Shown in pieces: positions 22,409-36,067 of a DNA stretch of 64,000 bases. Every line of letters starts with the position of its first letter. Position 1 is the stretch's first letter. The notes beneath the pieces are model-generated. The model had not been told where the DNA came from. It saw nothing but the letters and a program-made list of their open reading frames with translations, and searched no databases. A program made the translations under genes and the position numbers. The DNA comes from Siphonodentalium dalli (lineage: Eukaryota; Mollusca; Scaphopoda; Gadilida; Siphonodentaliidae), in the NCBI GenBank assembly GCA_032622095.1, contig CP136061.1, positions 87,784,983-87,848,982 on the forward strand. Reading direction: 5' to 3'.

Positions 22409-24409
22409 GCACCAGGTTTCTTTGATCTTCGTGCTGGTAAAACTCTTCTTGGTGGATATTACTCTGCTAAGTTGAAACCTCACCAACTAAAGTGGCTTAC
22501 TTGCGAGATTGAAGCACTCGCCTTTGGTTCCGCTGTTAATCATTGGAGCTCCTGTATCTTGGAATCTGAGAACACCACCCAGATTTTGACTGATTCCCGC
22601 CCTTGTGTTCAAGCTTTCTCAAAATTGTCTAGAGGTGAATTCTCCACTAGTGCCCGCATTTCTTTCTTCCTATCCACCCTAAGTCGGTATAAAGTCATTC
22701 TCAAGCATATTTCTGGTTCTAACAATCTCCTGACTGACTTTCTCAGTCGTAATTCTGCCCAGTGTCCATCTGGTAGTTGTCAACTTTGTCAGTTTGTGTC
22801 ACAAAACGAAGATTCAACCATCAGATCTATCAGTGTTGAAGATATTCTTTCCAGATCAGCCCCCATGCCGTTTCTCAATGCTACTTCTTGGCAAGCTGCC
22901 CAACAAACTTGTCCTACCTTGCGTCGAGTTTATTCGCACCTCTCTCAGGGCACTCGACCTCCCAAAAAAGGCTAGAGGTGTTCGTGATGCCAAGAAATAC
23001 ATGAAAGTTTGCACCATTAGTGGTGGCCTGCTGATAGTCAAGAATACTACACCATTTCAACATGCTTTCAACACTATAGTTGTCCCAAACCATATTCTAT
23101 CTGGCCTGCTGACAGCTTTACATATCCGCCTACAACACCCAACTGCCTGTCAGCTCAAGAAATTATTTCAGAGATATTTTTTTGCACTTAGTATTGACCA
23201 AGTTATTGATTCTGTCACTAAGTCCTGTGCTCAGTGTACTGCCATCAGTAAACTTCCTCCCACCCTTCCAGTGTTCACATCATCACCTCCATGCTCTGGT
23301 CCTGGATTGGAGTTCGCCTGCGACATAATGTGTCGAGCAAGACAGAAGATACTTGTCGTCCGGGATACTTTCTCTTCCTTTACATTTGCTCGCCTAATTG
23401 CTGACGAGCGGTCTTCGACCTTGCGTGATGGTATTTTCGAAGTCATTGCTGATCTTAAATCACCTCAGGGTTGTTCTATTCGCACAGACGGTGCTCCTGC
23501 TTTCCAAAGTCTTTGAAATTATCCTACCATGGAGGCTCGTAGCATTCGTATTGAGATTGGCCGTCTCAAGAATTGTAACAAGAAGCCTGTCGCAGAGAAG
23601 GCCATCCAAGAGCTCCAGTGTGAGTTGAAGCTACTCTCTCCGACAGGAGACCCAGTGTCAACCACTCATCTTGCTGAAGCTGTCAGTATCCTTAACTCAC
23701 GTATACGTAATGGTGGGCTCAGTGCTAAGGAGATTCTTTATCAGAGGGATGGCATCTCTGGCCAACAGTTGAACTTCTCTGACAAGGACATGGCTTCCAA
23801 ACAGTTTGATCTCCGCACCAGAAACCACGAATCCAGCGCCCGCTCTAAAGTACCCCATGGATGTTTCCTTCATCAGAAGTTCTCACCTGGTGATCTTGTC
23901 TTCCTCAAGTCTGAAGGCGATAAACATCATGCTCGCCCCCAATACATTGTCACCTCATCTGATGAGAGCTATACGTACACATTCAGAAATTTGCTGGCCA
24001 ACAGTTCAGATCCAAGACATATCCCGTCAAGCCTTCTGAAATTATCCGCTCCCCTAACATGGTGTCATCCACATCAGCTTACGGCAAGGAAACTGATCCC
24101 TTTGCATCAAACACCTCAGACTCAGAATCAGAATCAGAACAAACACCATCTGACACACATGACTCAGGCCAATTACCCAATGATTCACACAGCTTGCTCA
24201 ATCCACAAGATTCAGATTCAGATGATGAATCTCACACACAGCAGACGCTTCCTACACCAAACATGCAACCCTCTCATGATTGCGATTTCTCAAATCAGGC
24301 CAACCCCGGTGGTAGCCCGTGTTCAAAGCCCACCAGGCGTTCTGAACGACCTTCTAGAAAACCTAATTGGCTCTTATCCGGTGTTTGGGATACCTCCGAG
24401 GATGTGTAA
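22409..24409 (+). pseudogene. Ty3/gypsy pol 3' fragment, unit 6
   Basis: Broken about three times, same set as units 2 and 5. Confidence 0.87.
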
Positions 24410-24553
24410 AGTAAATCTAACTCAGCAATTTTCCCTTCATTCCAATTCTGCTCTGCATTTTATCTCAAATTCCATGGAATTTTGTATTTTTGCTTTATTA
24501 CCTTAACATTCTTTTTACCGGTATGTTCTTTATTTTACAAGGAGAGAAGAGAC

Positions 24554-25179
24554 TGCGCAACTCTCTTGAGGAATCAGGGAGCTAAATGTGTTCTAGAGTA
24601 GGGGAGCGAGTACACCGTGGAACCCTAAAGGTGAAGGTAACTGAAGAATGACCTTCACCTGATACATGCGACACGTTGTTAAAGGATGACATCGCGTTTA
24701 TTTGATTTGTACATAATATCTAAATAATTTAAACTGGTGAATGAATGGGGGAATGGATTTTTGTGAGCGGGAAATTTATTTAACTAGCTGCTGTAGTTCG
24801 GGATTTTTCCAGATCAAATTTGGCTGTGTGATAGCCCCGTCGTACACTTGGGGATTTATTTTTAAAAGTAAACACATGACCTATGATTTTTCTTGCATTT
24901 TCGTGATCAACTGGTGTCAATCTAGCTGGGTAAACATCACTGGTATGGCCTGCAGGCTTCAATTCAGTGAATTTGGCGGAAACGTTAACACTGTCGCCTA
25001 TGGGAAACCATTTAGTTCAGTGATTCCTTGAGTTCGTTAATTATCATGTACGAGTAGAGTTATCTTTCCTCTTCCATGCGTTTGTCTTTTGCATTAAATG
25101 TTCGTACTAAAAACGTGTTCTCGAATATTTACTAAAATAGTTCGATAAGAGAGCTACAGTTCCTCTACGTGACGCCACA
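24554..25179 (+). mobile_element. Candidate 3' LTR split by M, unit 6
   Basis: 626 bp including the insert. Confidence 0.4.
24570..25027 (+). mobile_element. M element at site B, unit 6
   Basis: 458 bp, TTGA on both sides (24566-24569, 25028-25031). Confidence 0.9.
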
Positions 25180-26810
25180 AGTTTGACCGAATGTACTAAA
25201 CTATTGTTTTGTTAAACTAATTAGCAGTTTTGTATTGGTCACGGGGAGGGACAGTGACACACCGGGCCGACCATGGTGTTCGAAAATTTTGAAATCTGAA
25301 CAAGAAAATCGCAAAATCCTAGCATCTAGACTAGCCCCTAGTCTTCTTAGAGTTGGAAATTTCAAACCTGACACCCCCCACTTAGGTTGGAAAATTTCCA
25401 AATGATGACAATGACAATGTTGACCAAATGTATGACAATATTGTTTTCTTAAATTTAGTAGCAGTTTTGACTAGCCACGGGGGAGGACCAGGACACAAGC
25501 TTAAATGTTGGAAATTTCCAACCTGTCACCCCCCTAAGGTTGGAAAATTTCCAACTGATGACCATTCCAACTAATGTTTTGGAAGGTATGAAATTTCCAA
25601 CTGTTGAAAATGTTGCCAAAGTTGGGGGGGGGGTGAGACACCCCCACACCCCCTCTAGCCACACCCCCCTCTAGCCACATCCCTGTTTGTAACATCACAT
25701 ACATGTATTATTTTGGACAATCCGTGCATGGTGGCATATATCTGGCAATTGTTGGGTGGTTTGGAACACACATTGGTGGGTTTGGACACGATTTAGATAG
25801 TTATGGGACTCTAGTTGAGTTGGTTGGGATACTTATTAGGTGGTTTGGGACACAAGCTGGCTGATTTGGAACGCTAGTTATATATGGACAGTGACACTCG
25901 TCGGTTGGTTTTAGCATAATATTATATGATGGTGGTTTGAGACGCCCGTTGCCTGGTTTTAAGCTTTATCACTCGTTAATTGGTTTTGGACATTCATTTA
26001 ATGTATTTGTAAGTCTAATTGATTTTGACAGTCATCTAGTGACATATAGGACTATAGGCTATAAATTATAATCGATATGAGAAGATTTAGATAGAAATAA
26101 ATGAGAATACTTAAATTTTTAACTTTCGACAGACATTTTTGGATACCGAAGAGAAAATCCTCGGTATATAGCTCACTATTATCGAATTATTATTGGACAT
26201 CATTTACGGTGGGGCAAATAGCTATTCACGCGAATAAATTTCGTCTAAATGGAAACAATTTGGTGAACTTTAGCGAAATTTGCGCCATTTTGTCCGACAT
26301 TTTGGATTTTGACAATCGAATGGTACACGAGATGACATAATTATGTCAGTCATGACAATACTATTAATTTGTTTTTGTTGCATGTTTCTGCCATATCTAA
26401 AACTTAAATATAAATGTAATTTAAGTGAATATTCCATTAGGAACGGAAATTTTGACAATAAAGCCAAAAATATGACCCTATTTCAAATGGCTCTATAAAT
26501 TTTTCCACAAAGCGGATGTTATGGGATTTTGGATATTTTCCCCCCAGATTCTGCCCGACACAATGATAGCAAAAACAGATTATTACCAATTTGTTCTATA
26601 GGTTCAATGATTCAACGACCAGACTATTAACTATTAGTCCAGGAGATATTGGTCAACCTCTGCAACCCCCCCCCCAGGACTTAACTTCACCCCACTAATT
26701 TTCTTCCTTAAGGTCTCCTCTAATTTTTTTCACTTGTTAACAAGAAAAAAAAGTGGCCGCAGAGACTCCAGACAAGATGGCGTCCATCATGGCGGCCATT
26801 TTTTTTAAAT
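25180..26810. other. Non-coding tail of unit 6 plus leader of unit 7
   Basis: Same layout as 3154-4793. No gene seen. Confidence 0.7.
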
Positions 26811-29272
26811 GCACCAGGTTTCTTTGATCTTCGTGCTGGTAAAACTCTTCTTGGTGGATATTACTCCGCTAAGTTGAAACCTCACCAACTAAAGTGGCTT
26901 ACTTGCGATATTGAAGCACTCGCCTTTGGTTCCGCTGTTAATCATTGGAGCTCCTGTATCTTGGAATCTGAGAACACCACCCAGATTTTGACTGATTCCC
27001 GCCCTTGTGTTCAAGCTTTCTCAAAATTGTCTAGAGGTGAATTCTCCACTAGTGCCCGCATTTCTTTCTTCCTATCCACCCTAAGTCGGTATAAAGTCAT
27101 TCTCAAGCATATTTCTGGTTATAACAATCTCCTGACTGACTTTCTCAGTCGTAATTCTGCCCAGTGTCCATCTGGTAGTTGTCAACTTTGTCAGTTTGTG
27201 TCACAAAACGAAGATTCAACCATCAGATCTATCAGTGTTGAAGATATTCTTTCCAGATCAGCCCCCATGCCGTTTCTCAATGCTACTTCTTGGCAAGCTG
27301 CCCAACAAACTTGTCCTACCTTGCGTCGAGTTTATTCGCACCTCTCTCAGGGCACTCGACCTCCCAAAAAGGCTAGAGGTGTTCGTGATGCCAAGAAATA
27401 CATGAAAGTTTGCACCATTAGTGGTGGCCTGCTGATAGTCAAGAATACTACACCATTTCAACATGCTTTCAACACTATAGTTGTCCCAAACCATATTCTA
27501 TCTGGCCTGCTGACAGCTTTACATATCCGCCTACAACACCCAACTGCCTGTCAGCTCAAGAAATTATTTCAGAGATATTTTTTTGCACTTAGTATTGACC
27601 AAGTTATTGATTCTGTCACTAAGTCCTGTGCTCAGTGTACTGCCATCAGTACACTTCCTCCCACCCTTCCAGTGTTCACATCATCACCTCCATGCTCTGG
27701 TCCTGGATTGGAGTTCGCCTGCGACATAATGTGTCGAGCAAGACAGAAGATACTTGTCGTCCGGGATACTTTCTCTTCCTTTGCATTTGCTCGCCTAATT
27801 GCTGACGAGCGGTCTTCGACCTTGCGTGATGGTATTTTCGAAGTCATTGCTGATCTTAAATCACCTCAGGGTTGTTCTATTCGCACAGACGGTGCTCCTG
27901 CTTTCCAAAGTCTTTGCAATTATCCTACCATGGAGGCTCGTAGCATTCGTATTGAGATTGGCCGTCTCAAGAATTGTAACAAGAAGCCTGTCGCAGAGAA
28001 GGCCATCCAAGAGCTCCAGTGTGAGTTGAAGCGACTCTCTCCGACAGGAGACCCAGTGTCAACCACTCATCTTGCTGAAGCTGTCAGTATCCTTAACTCA
28101 CGTATACGTAATCGTGGGCTCAGTGCTAAGGAGATTCTTTATCAGAGGGATGGCATCTCTGGCCAACAGTTGAACTTCTCTGACAAGGACATGGCTTCCA
28201 AACAGTTTGATCTCCGCACCAGAAACCACGAATCCAGCGCCCGCTCTAAAGTACCCCATGGATGTTTCCTTCATCAGAAGTTCTCACCTGGTGATCTTGT
28301 CTTCCTCAAGTCTGAAGGCGATAAACATCATGCTCGCCCCCAATACATTGTCACCTCATCTGATGAGAGCTATACGTACACATTCAGAAATTTGCTGGCC
28401 AACAGTTCAGATCCAAGACATATCCCGTCAAGCCTTCTGAAATTATCCGCTCCCCTAACATGGTGTCATCCACATCAGATTACGGCAAGGAAACTGATCC
28501 CTTTGCATCAAACACCTCAGACGCAGAATCAGAATCAGAACAAACACCATCTGACACACATGACTCAGGCCAATTACCCAATGATTCACACAGCTTGCTC
28601 AATCCACAAGATTCAGATTCAGATGATGAATCTCACACACAGCAGACCCTTCCTACACCAAACATGGAATCACTGAACTAAATGGTTTCCCATAGGCGAC
28701 AGTGTTAACGTTTCCGCCAAATTCACTGAATTGAAGCCTGCAGGCCATACCAGTGATGTTTACCCAGCTAGATTGACACCAGTTGATCACGAAAATGCAA
28801 GAAAAATCATAGGTCATGTGTTTACTTTTAAAAATAAATCCCCAAGTGTACGTCGGGGTTATCCCACAGCCAAATTTGATCTGGAAAAATCCAGAACTAC
28901 AGCAGCTAGTTAAATAAATTTCCCGCTCACAAAAATCCATTCCCCCATTCATTCACCAGTTTAAATTATTTAGATATTATGTACAAATCAAATAAACGCG
29001 ATGTCATCCTTTAACAACGTGTCGCATGTATAAGGTGAAGGTCATTCTTCAGTTACCTTCACCTTTAGGGTTCCACGGTGTACTCGCTCCCCGACTCTAG
29101 AACACATTTAGCTCCCTGATTCCACATGCAACCCTCTCATGATTGCGATTTCTCAAATCAGGCCAACCCCGGTGGTAGCCCGTGTTCAAAGCCCACCAGG
29201 CGTTCTGAACGACCTTCTAGAAAACCTAATTGGCTCTTATCCGGTGTTTGGGATACCTCCGAGGATGTGTAA
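26811..29272 (+). pseudogene. Ty3/gypsy pol 3' fragment, unit 7, carrying a transposon insert
   Basis: RNase H end plus integrase, interrupted by M at 28666-29123 and otherwise broken about once. Shares a residue variant near its start (CDIEAL) only with unit 8. Confidence 0.87.
28666..29123 (-). mobile_element. M element at site A, unit 7
   Basis: 458 bp, ACAT on both sides (28662-28665, 29124-29127). Faces the forward copy in the same unit across 309 bp. Confidence 0.9.
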
Positions 29273-29416
29273 AGTAAATCTAACTCAGCAATTTTCCCTT
29301 CATTCCAATTCTGCTCTGCATTTTATCTCAAATTCCATGGAATTTTGTATTTTTGCTTTATTACCTTAACATTCTTTTTACCGGTATGTTCTTTATTTTA
29401 CAAGGAGAGAAGAGAC

Positions 29417-30042
29417 TGCGCAACTCTCTTGAGGAATCAGGGAGCTAAATGTGTTCTAGAGTAGGGGAGCGAGTACACCGTGGAACCCTAAAGGTGAAGG
29501 TAACTGAAGAATGACCTTCACCTGATACATGCGACACGTTGTTAAAGGATGACATCGCGTTTATTTGATTTGTACATAATATCTAAATAATTTAAACTGG
29601 TGAATGAATGGGGGAATGGATTTTTGTGAGCGGGAAATTTATTTAACTAGCTGCTGTAGTTCGGGATTTTTCCAGATCAAATTTGGCTGTGTGATAGCCC
29701 CGTCGTACACTTGGGGATTTATTTTTAAAAGTAAACACATGACCTATGATTTTTCTTGCATTTTCGTGATCAACTGGTGTCAATCTAGCTGGGTAAACAT
29801 CACTGGTATGGCCTGCAGGCTTCAATTCAGTGAATTTGGCGGAAACGTTAACACTGTCGCCTATGGGAAACCATTTAGTTCAGTGATTCCTTGAGTTCGT
29901 TAATTATCATGTACGAGTAGAGTTATCTTTCCTCTTCCATGCGTTTGTCTTTTGCATTAAATGTTCGTACTAAAAACGTGTTCTCGAATATTTACTAAAA
30001 TAGTTCGATAAGAGAGCTACAGTTCCTCTACGTGACGCCACA
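29417..30042 (+). mobile_element. Candidate 3' LTR split by M, unit 7
   Basis: 626 bp including the insert. Confidence 0.4.
29433..29890 (+). mobile_element. M element at site B, unit 7
   Basis: 458 bp, TTGA on both sides (29429-29432, 29891-29894). With the A copy it forms an inverted repeat with 458-bp arms. Confidence 0.9.
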
Positions 30043-31675
30043 AGTTTGACCGAATGTACTAAACTATTGTTTTGTTAAACTAATTAGCAGTTTTGTATTG
30101 GTCACGGGGAGGGACAGTGACACACCGGGCCGACCATGGTGTTCGAAAATTTTGAAATCTGAACAAGAAAATCGCAAAATCCTAGCATCTAGACTAGCCC
30201 CTAGTCTTCTTAGAGTTGGAAATTTCAAACCTGACACCCCCCACTTAGGTTGGAAAATTTCCAAATGATGACAATGACAATGTTGACCAAATGTATGACA
30301 ATATTGTTTTCTTAAATTTAGTAGCAGTTTTGACTAGCCACGGGGGAGGACCAGGACACAAGCTTAAATGTTGGAAATTTCCAACCTGTCACCCCCCTAA
30401 GGTTGGAAAATTTCCAACTGATGACCATTCCAACTAATGTTTTGGAAGGTATGAAATTTCCAACTGTTGAAAATGTTGCCAAAGTTGGGGGGGGGGGGTG
30501 AGACACCCCCACACCCCCTCTAGCCACACCCCCCTCTAGCCACATCCCTGTTTGTAACATCACATACATGTATTATTTTGGACAATCCGTGCATGGTGGC
30601 ATATATCTGGCAATTGTTGGGTGGTTTGGAACACACATTGGTGGGTTTGGACACGATTTAGATAGTTATGGGACTCTAGTTGAGTTGGTTGGGATACTTA
30701 TTAGGTGGTTTGGGACACAAGCTGGCTGATTTGGAACGCTAGTTATATATGGACAGTGACACTCGTCGGTTGGTTTTAGCATAATATTATATGATGGTGG
30801 TTTGAGACGCCCGTTGCCTGGTTTTAAGCTTTATCACTCGTTAATTGGTTTTGGACATTCATTTAATGTATTTGTAAGTCTAATTGATTTTGACAGTCAT
30901 CTAGTGACATATAGGACTATAGGCTATAAATTATAATCGATATGAGAAGATTTAGATAGAAATAAATGAGAATACTTAAATTTTTAACTTTCGACAGACA
31001 TTTTTGGATACCGAAGAGAAAATCCTCGGTATATAGCTCACTATTATCGAATTATTATTGGACATCATTTACGGTGGGGCAAATAGCTATTCACGCGAAT
31101 AAATTTCGTCTAAATGGAAACAATTTGGTGAACTTTAGCGAAATTTGCGCCATTTTGTCCGACATTTTGGATTTTGACAATCGAATGGTACACGAGATGA
31201 CATAATTATGTCAGTCATGACAATACTATTAATTTGTTTTTGTTGCATGTTTCTGCCATATCTAAAACTTAAATATAAATGTAATTTAAGTGAATATTCC
31301 ATTAGGAACGGAAATTTTGACAATAAAGCCAAAAATATGACCCTATTTCAAATGGCTCTATAAATTTTTCCACAAAGCGGATGTTATGGGATTTTGGATA
31401 TTTTCCCCCCAGATTCTGCCCGACACAATGATAGCAAAAACAGATTATTACCAATTTGTTCTATAGGTTCAATGATTCAACGACCAGACTATTAACTATT
31501 AGTCCAGGAGATATTGGTCAACCTCTGCAACCCCCCCCCCAGGACTTAACTTCACCCCACTAATTTTCTTCCTTAAGGTCTCCTCTAATTTTTTTCACTT
31601 GTTAACAAGAAAAAAAAGTGGCCGCAGAGACTCCAGACAAGATGGCGTCCATCATGGCGGCCATTTTTTTTAAAT
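30043..31675. other. Non-coding tail of unit 7 plus leader of unit 8
   Basis: Same layout as 3154-4793. No gene seen. Confidence 0.7.
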
Positions 31676-34135
31676 GCACCAGGTTTCTTTGATCTTCGTG
31701 CTGGTAAAACTCTTCTTGGTGGATATTACTCTGCTAAGTTGAAACCTCACCAACTAAAGTGGCTTACTTGCGATATTGAAGCACTCGCCTTTGGTTCCGC
31801 TGTTAATCATTGGAGCTCCTGTATCTTGGAATCTGAGAACACCACCCAGATTTTGACTGATTCCCGCCCTTGTGTTCAAGCTTTCTCAAAATTGTCTAGA
31901 GGTGAATTCTCCACTAGTGCCCGCATTTCTTTCTTCCTATCCACCCTAAGTCGGTATAAAGTCATTCTCAAGCATATTTCTGGTTATAACAATCTCCTGA
32001 CTGACTTTCTCAGTCGTAATTCTGCCCAGTGTCCATCTGGTAGTTGTCAACTTTGTCAGTTTGTGTCACAAAACGAAGATTCAACCATCAGATCTATCAG
32101 TGTTGAAGATATTCTTTCCAGATCAGCCCCCATGCCGTTTCTCAATGCTACTTCTTGGCAAGCTGCCCAACAAACTTGTCCTACCTTGCGTCGAGTTTAT
32201 TCGCACCTCTCTCAGGGCACTCGACCTCCCAAAAAGGCTAGAGGTGTTCGTGATGCCAAGAAATACATGAAAGTTTGCACCATTAGTGGTGGCCTGCTGA
32301 TAGTCAAGAATACTACACCATTTCAACATGCTTTCAACACTATAGTTGTCCCAAACCATATTCTATCTGGCCTGCTGACAGCTTTACATATCCGCCTACA
32401 ACACCCAACTGCCTGTCAGCTCAAGAAATTATTTCAGAGATATTTTTTTGCACTTAGTATTGACCAAGTTATTGATTCTGTCACTAAGTCCTGTGCTCAG
32501 TGTACTGCCATCAGTACACTTCCTCCCACCCTTCCAGTGTTCACATCATCACCTCCATGCTCTGGTCCTGGATTGGAGTTCGCCTGCGACATAATGTGTC
32601 GAGCAAGACAGAAGATACTTGTCGTCCGGGATACTTTCTCTTCCTTTGCATTTGCTCGCCTAATTGCTGACGAGCGGTCTTCGACCTTGCGTGATGGTAT
32701 TTTCGAAGTCATTGCTGATCTTAAATCACCTCAGGGTTGTTCTATTCGCACAGACGGTGCTCCTGCTTTCCAAAGTCTTTGCAATTATCCTACCATGGAG
32801 GCTCGTAGCATTCGTATTGAGATTGGCCGTCTCAAGAATTGTAACAAGAAGCCTGTCGCAGAGAAGGCCATCCAAGAGCTCCAGTGTGAGTTGAAGCGAC
32901 TCTCTCCGACAGGAGACCCAGTGTCAACCACTCATCTTGCTGAAGCTGTCAGTATCCTTAACTCACGTATACGTAATCGTGGGCTCAGTGCTAAGGAGAT
33001 TCTTTATCAGAGGGATGGCATCTCTGGCCAACAGTTGAACTTCTCTGACAAGGACATGGCTTCCAAACAGTTTGATCTCCGCACCAGAAACCACGAATCC
33101 AGCGCCCGCTCTAAAGTACCCCATGGATGTTTCCTTCATCAGAAGTTCTCACCTGGTGATCTTGTCTTCCTCAAGTCTGAAGGCGATAAACATCATGCTC
33201 GCCCCCAATACATTGTCACCTCATCTGATGAGAGCTATGTACACATTCAGAAATTTGCTGGCCAACAGTTCAGATCCAAGACATATCCCGTCAAGCCTTC
33301 TGAAATTATCCGCTCCCCTAACATGGTGTCATCCACATCAGATTACGGCAAGGAAACTGATCCCTTTGCATCAAACACCTCAGACGCAGAATCAGAATCA
33401 GAACAAACACCATCTGACACACATGACTCAGGCCAATTACCCAATGATTCACACAGCTTGCTCAATCCACAAGATTCAGATTCAGATGATGAATCTCACA
33501 CACAGCAGACCCTTCCTACACCAAACATGGAATCACTGAACTAAATGGTTTCCCATAGGCGACAGTGTTAACGTTTCCGCCAAATTCACTGAATTGAAGC
33601 CTGCAGGCCATACCAGTGATGTTTACCCAGCTAGATTGACACCAGTTGATCACGAAAATGCAAGAAAAATCATAGGTCATGTGTTTACTTTTAAAAATAA
33701 ATCCCCAAGTGTACGTCGGGGTTATCCCACAGCCAAATTTGATCTGGAAAAATCCAGAACTACAGCAGCTAGTTAAATAAATTTCCCGCTCACAAAAATC
33801 CATTCCCCCATTCATTCACCAGTTTAAATTATTTAGATATTATGTACAAATCAAATAAACGCGATGTCATCCTTTAACAACGTGTCGCATGTATAAGGTG
33901 AAGGTCATTCTTCAGTTACCTTCACCTTTAGGGTTCCACGGTGTACTCGCTCCCCGACTCTAGAACACATTTAGCTCCCTGATTCCACATGCAACCCTCT
34001 CATGATTGCGATTTCTCAAATCAGGCCAACCCCGGTGGTAGCCCGTGTTCAAAGCCCACCAGGCGTTCTGAACGACCTTCTAGAAAACCTAATTGGCTCT
34101 TATCCGGTGTTTGGGATACCTCCGAGGATGTGTAA
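31676..34135 (+). pseudogene. Ty3/gypsy pol 3' fragment, unit 8, carrying a transposon insert
   Basis: Open from the junction to the M insertion at 33529-33986, apart from which no break is seen; start region matches unit 7. Confidence 0.88.
33529..33986 (-). mobile_element. M element at site A, unit 8
   Basis: 458 bp, ACAT on both sides (33525-33528, 33987-33990). Confidence 0.9.
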
Positions 34136-34279
34136 AGTAAATCTAACTCAGCAATTTTCCCTTCATTCCAATTCTGCTCTGCATTTTATCTCAAATTCCA
34201 TGGAATTTTGTATTTTTGCTTTATTACCTTAACATTCTTTTTACCGGTATGTTCTTTATTTTACAAGGAGAGAAGAGAC

Positions 34280-34443
34280 TGCGCAACTCTCTTGAGTTCG
34301 TTAATTATCATGTACGAGTAGAGTTATCTTTCCTCTTCCATGCGTTTGTCTTTTGCATTAAATGTTCGTACTAAAAACGTGTTCTCGAATATTTACTAAA
34401 ATAGTTCGATAAGAGAGCTACAGTTCCTCTACGTGACGCCACA
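34280..34443 (+). mobile_element. Candidate 3' LTR, uninterrupted, unit 8
   Basis: 164 bp, TGCGC to GCCACA, directly after the purine tract; empty site B. Confidence 0.4.
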
Positions 34444-36067
34444 AGTTTGACCGAATGTACTAAACTATTGTTTTGTTAAACTAATTAGCAGTTTTGTATT
34501 GGTCACGGGGAGGGACAGTGACACACCGGGCCGACCATGGTGTTCGAAAATTTTGAAATCTGAACAAGAAAATCGCAAAATCCTAGCCCCTAGTCTTCTT
34601 AGAGTTGGAAATTTCAAACCTGACACCCCCCACTTAGGTTGGAAAATTTCCAAATGATGACAATTCCAATGACAATGTTGACCAAATGTATGACAATATT
34701 GATTTCTTAAATTTAGTAGCAGTTTTGACTAGCCACGGGGGAGGACCAGGACACAAGCTTAAATGTTGGAAACTTCCAACCTGTCACCCCCCTAAGGTTG
34801 GAAAATTTCCAACTGATGACCATTCCAACTAATGTTTTGGAAGGTATGAAATTTCCAACTGTTGAAAATGTTGCCAAAGTTGGGGGGGGGTGAGACACCC
34901 CCACACCCCCCCTAGCCACGCCCCCCTCTAGCCACATCCCTGTTTGTAACATCACATACATGTATTATTTTGGACAATCCGTGCATGGTGGCATATATCT
35001 GGCAATTGTTGGGTGGTTTGGAACACACATTGGTGGGTTTGGACACGATTTAGATAGTTATGGGACTCTAGTTGAGTTGGTTGGGATACTTATTAGGTGG
35101 TTTGGGACACAAGCTGGCTGATTTGGAACGCTAGTTATATATGGACAGTGACACTCGTCGGTTGGTTTTAGCATAATATTATATGATGGTGGTTTGAGAC
35201 GCCCGTTGCCTGGTTTTAAGCTTTATCACTCGTTAATTGGTTTTGGACATTCATTTAATGTATTTGTAAGTCTAATTGATTTTGACAGTCATCTAGTGAC
35301 ATATAGGACTATAGGCTATAAATTATAATCGATATGAGAAGATTTAGATAGAAATAAATGAGAATACTTAAATTTTTAACTTTCGACAGACATTTTTGGA
35401 TACCGAAGAGAAAATCCTCGGTATATAGCTCACTATTATCGAATTATTATTGGACATCATTTACGGTGGGGCAAATAGCTATTCACGCGAATAAATTTCG
35501 TCTAAATGGAAACAATTGGGTGAACTTTAGCGAAATTTGCGCCATTTTGTCCGACATTTTGGATTTTGACAATCGAATGGTACACGAGATGACATAATTA
35601 TGTCAGTCATGACAATACTATTAATTTGTTTTTGTTGCATGTTTCTGCCATATCTAAAACTTAAATATAAATGTCATTTAAGTGAATATTCCATTAGGAA
35701 CGGAAATTTTGACAATAAAGCCAAAAATATGACCCTATTTCAAATGGCTCTATAAATTTTTCCACAAAGCGGATGTTATGGGATTTTGGATATTTTCCCC
35801 CCAGATTCTGCCCGACACAATGATAGCAAAAACAGATTATTACCAATTTGTTCTATAGGTTCAATGATTCAACGACCAGACTATTAACTATTAGTCCAGG
35901 AGATATTGGTCAATCTCTGCACCCCCCCCCCCAGGACTTAACTTCACCCCACTAATTTTCTTCCTTAAGGTCTCCTCTAATTTTTTTCACTTGTTAACAA
36001 GAAAAAAAAGTGGCCGCAGAGACTCCAGACAAGATGGCGTCCATCATGGCGGCCATTTTTTTTAAAT
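34444..36067. other. Non-coding tail of unit 8 plus leader of unit 9
   Basis: Same layout as 3154-4793 with the 12-bp deletion in D1 and the shortest G run (9). No gene seen. Confidence 0.7.

Larger units (their letters stand above)
22022..26422 (+). repeat. Array unit 6 (type B), 4401 bp
   Basis: Pol fragment 22409-24409, LTR-like block 24554-25179 with forward M, tail 25180-26422. Its last bases read ATGTAATTTAAG, a change shared only with the end of unit 7. Confidence 0.95.
26423..31287 (+). repeat. Array unit 7 (type A+B), 4865 bp
   Basis: Longest unit, because both M sites are filled. Pol fragment 26811-29272 with reverse M, LTR-like block 29417-30042 with forward M, tail 30043-31287 of the B lineage (no TTCCAA segment). 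It reads as a recombinant between a type A front and a type B back. Confidence 0.95.
31288..35679 (+). repeat. Array unit 8 (type A), 4392 bp
   Basis: Pol fragment 31676-34135 with reverse M, LTR-like block 34280-34443 with site B empty, tail 34444-35679. The tail has a 12-bp deletion (CTAGCCCCTAG instead of CTAGCATCTAGACTAGCCCC) and TTGATTTC spelling, both shared only with unit 9. The T/A spelling around the polypurine tract (TTTTACAAGG, GCGCAACTC) links this part to B-type units. Confidence 0.95.
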
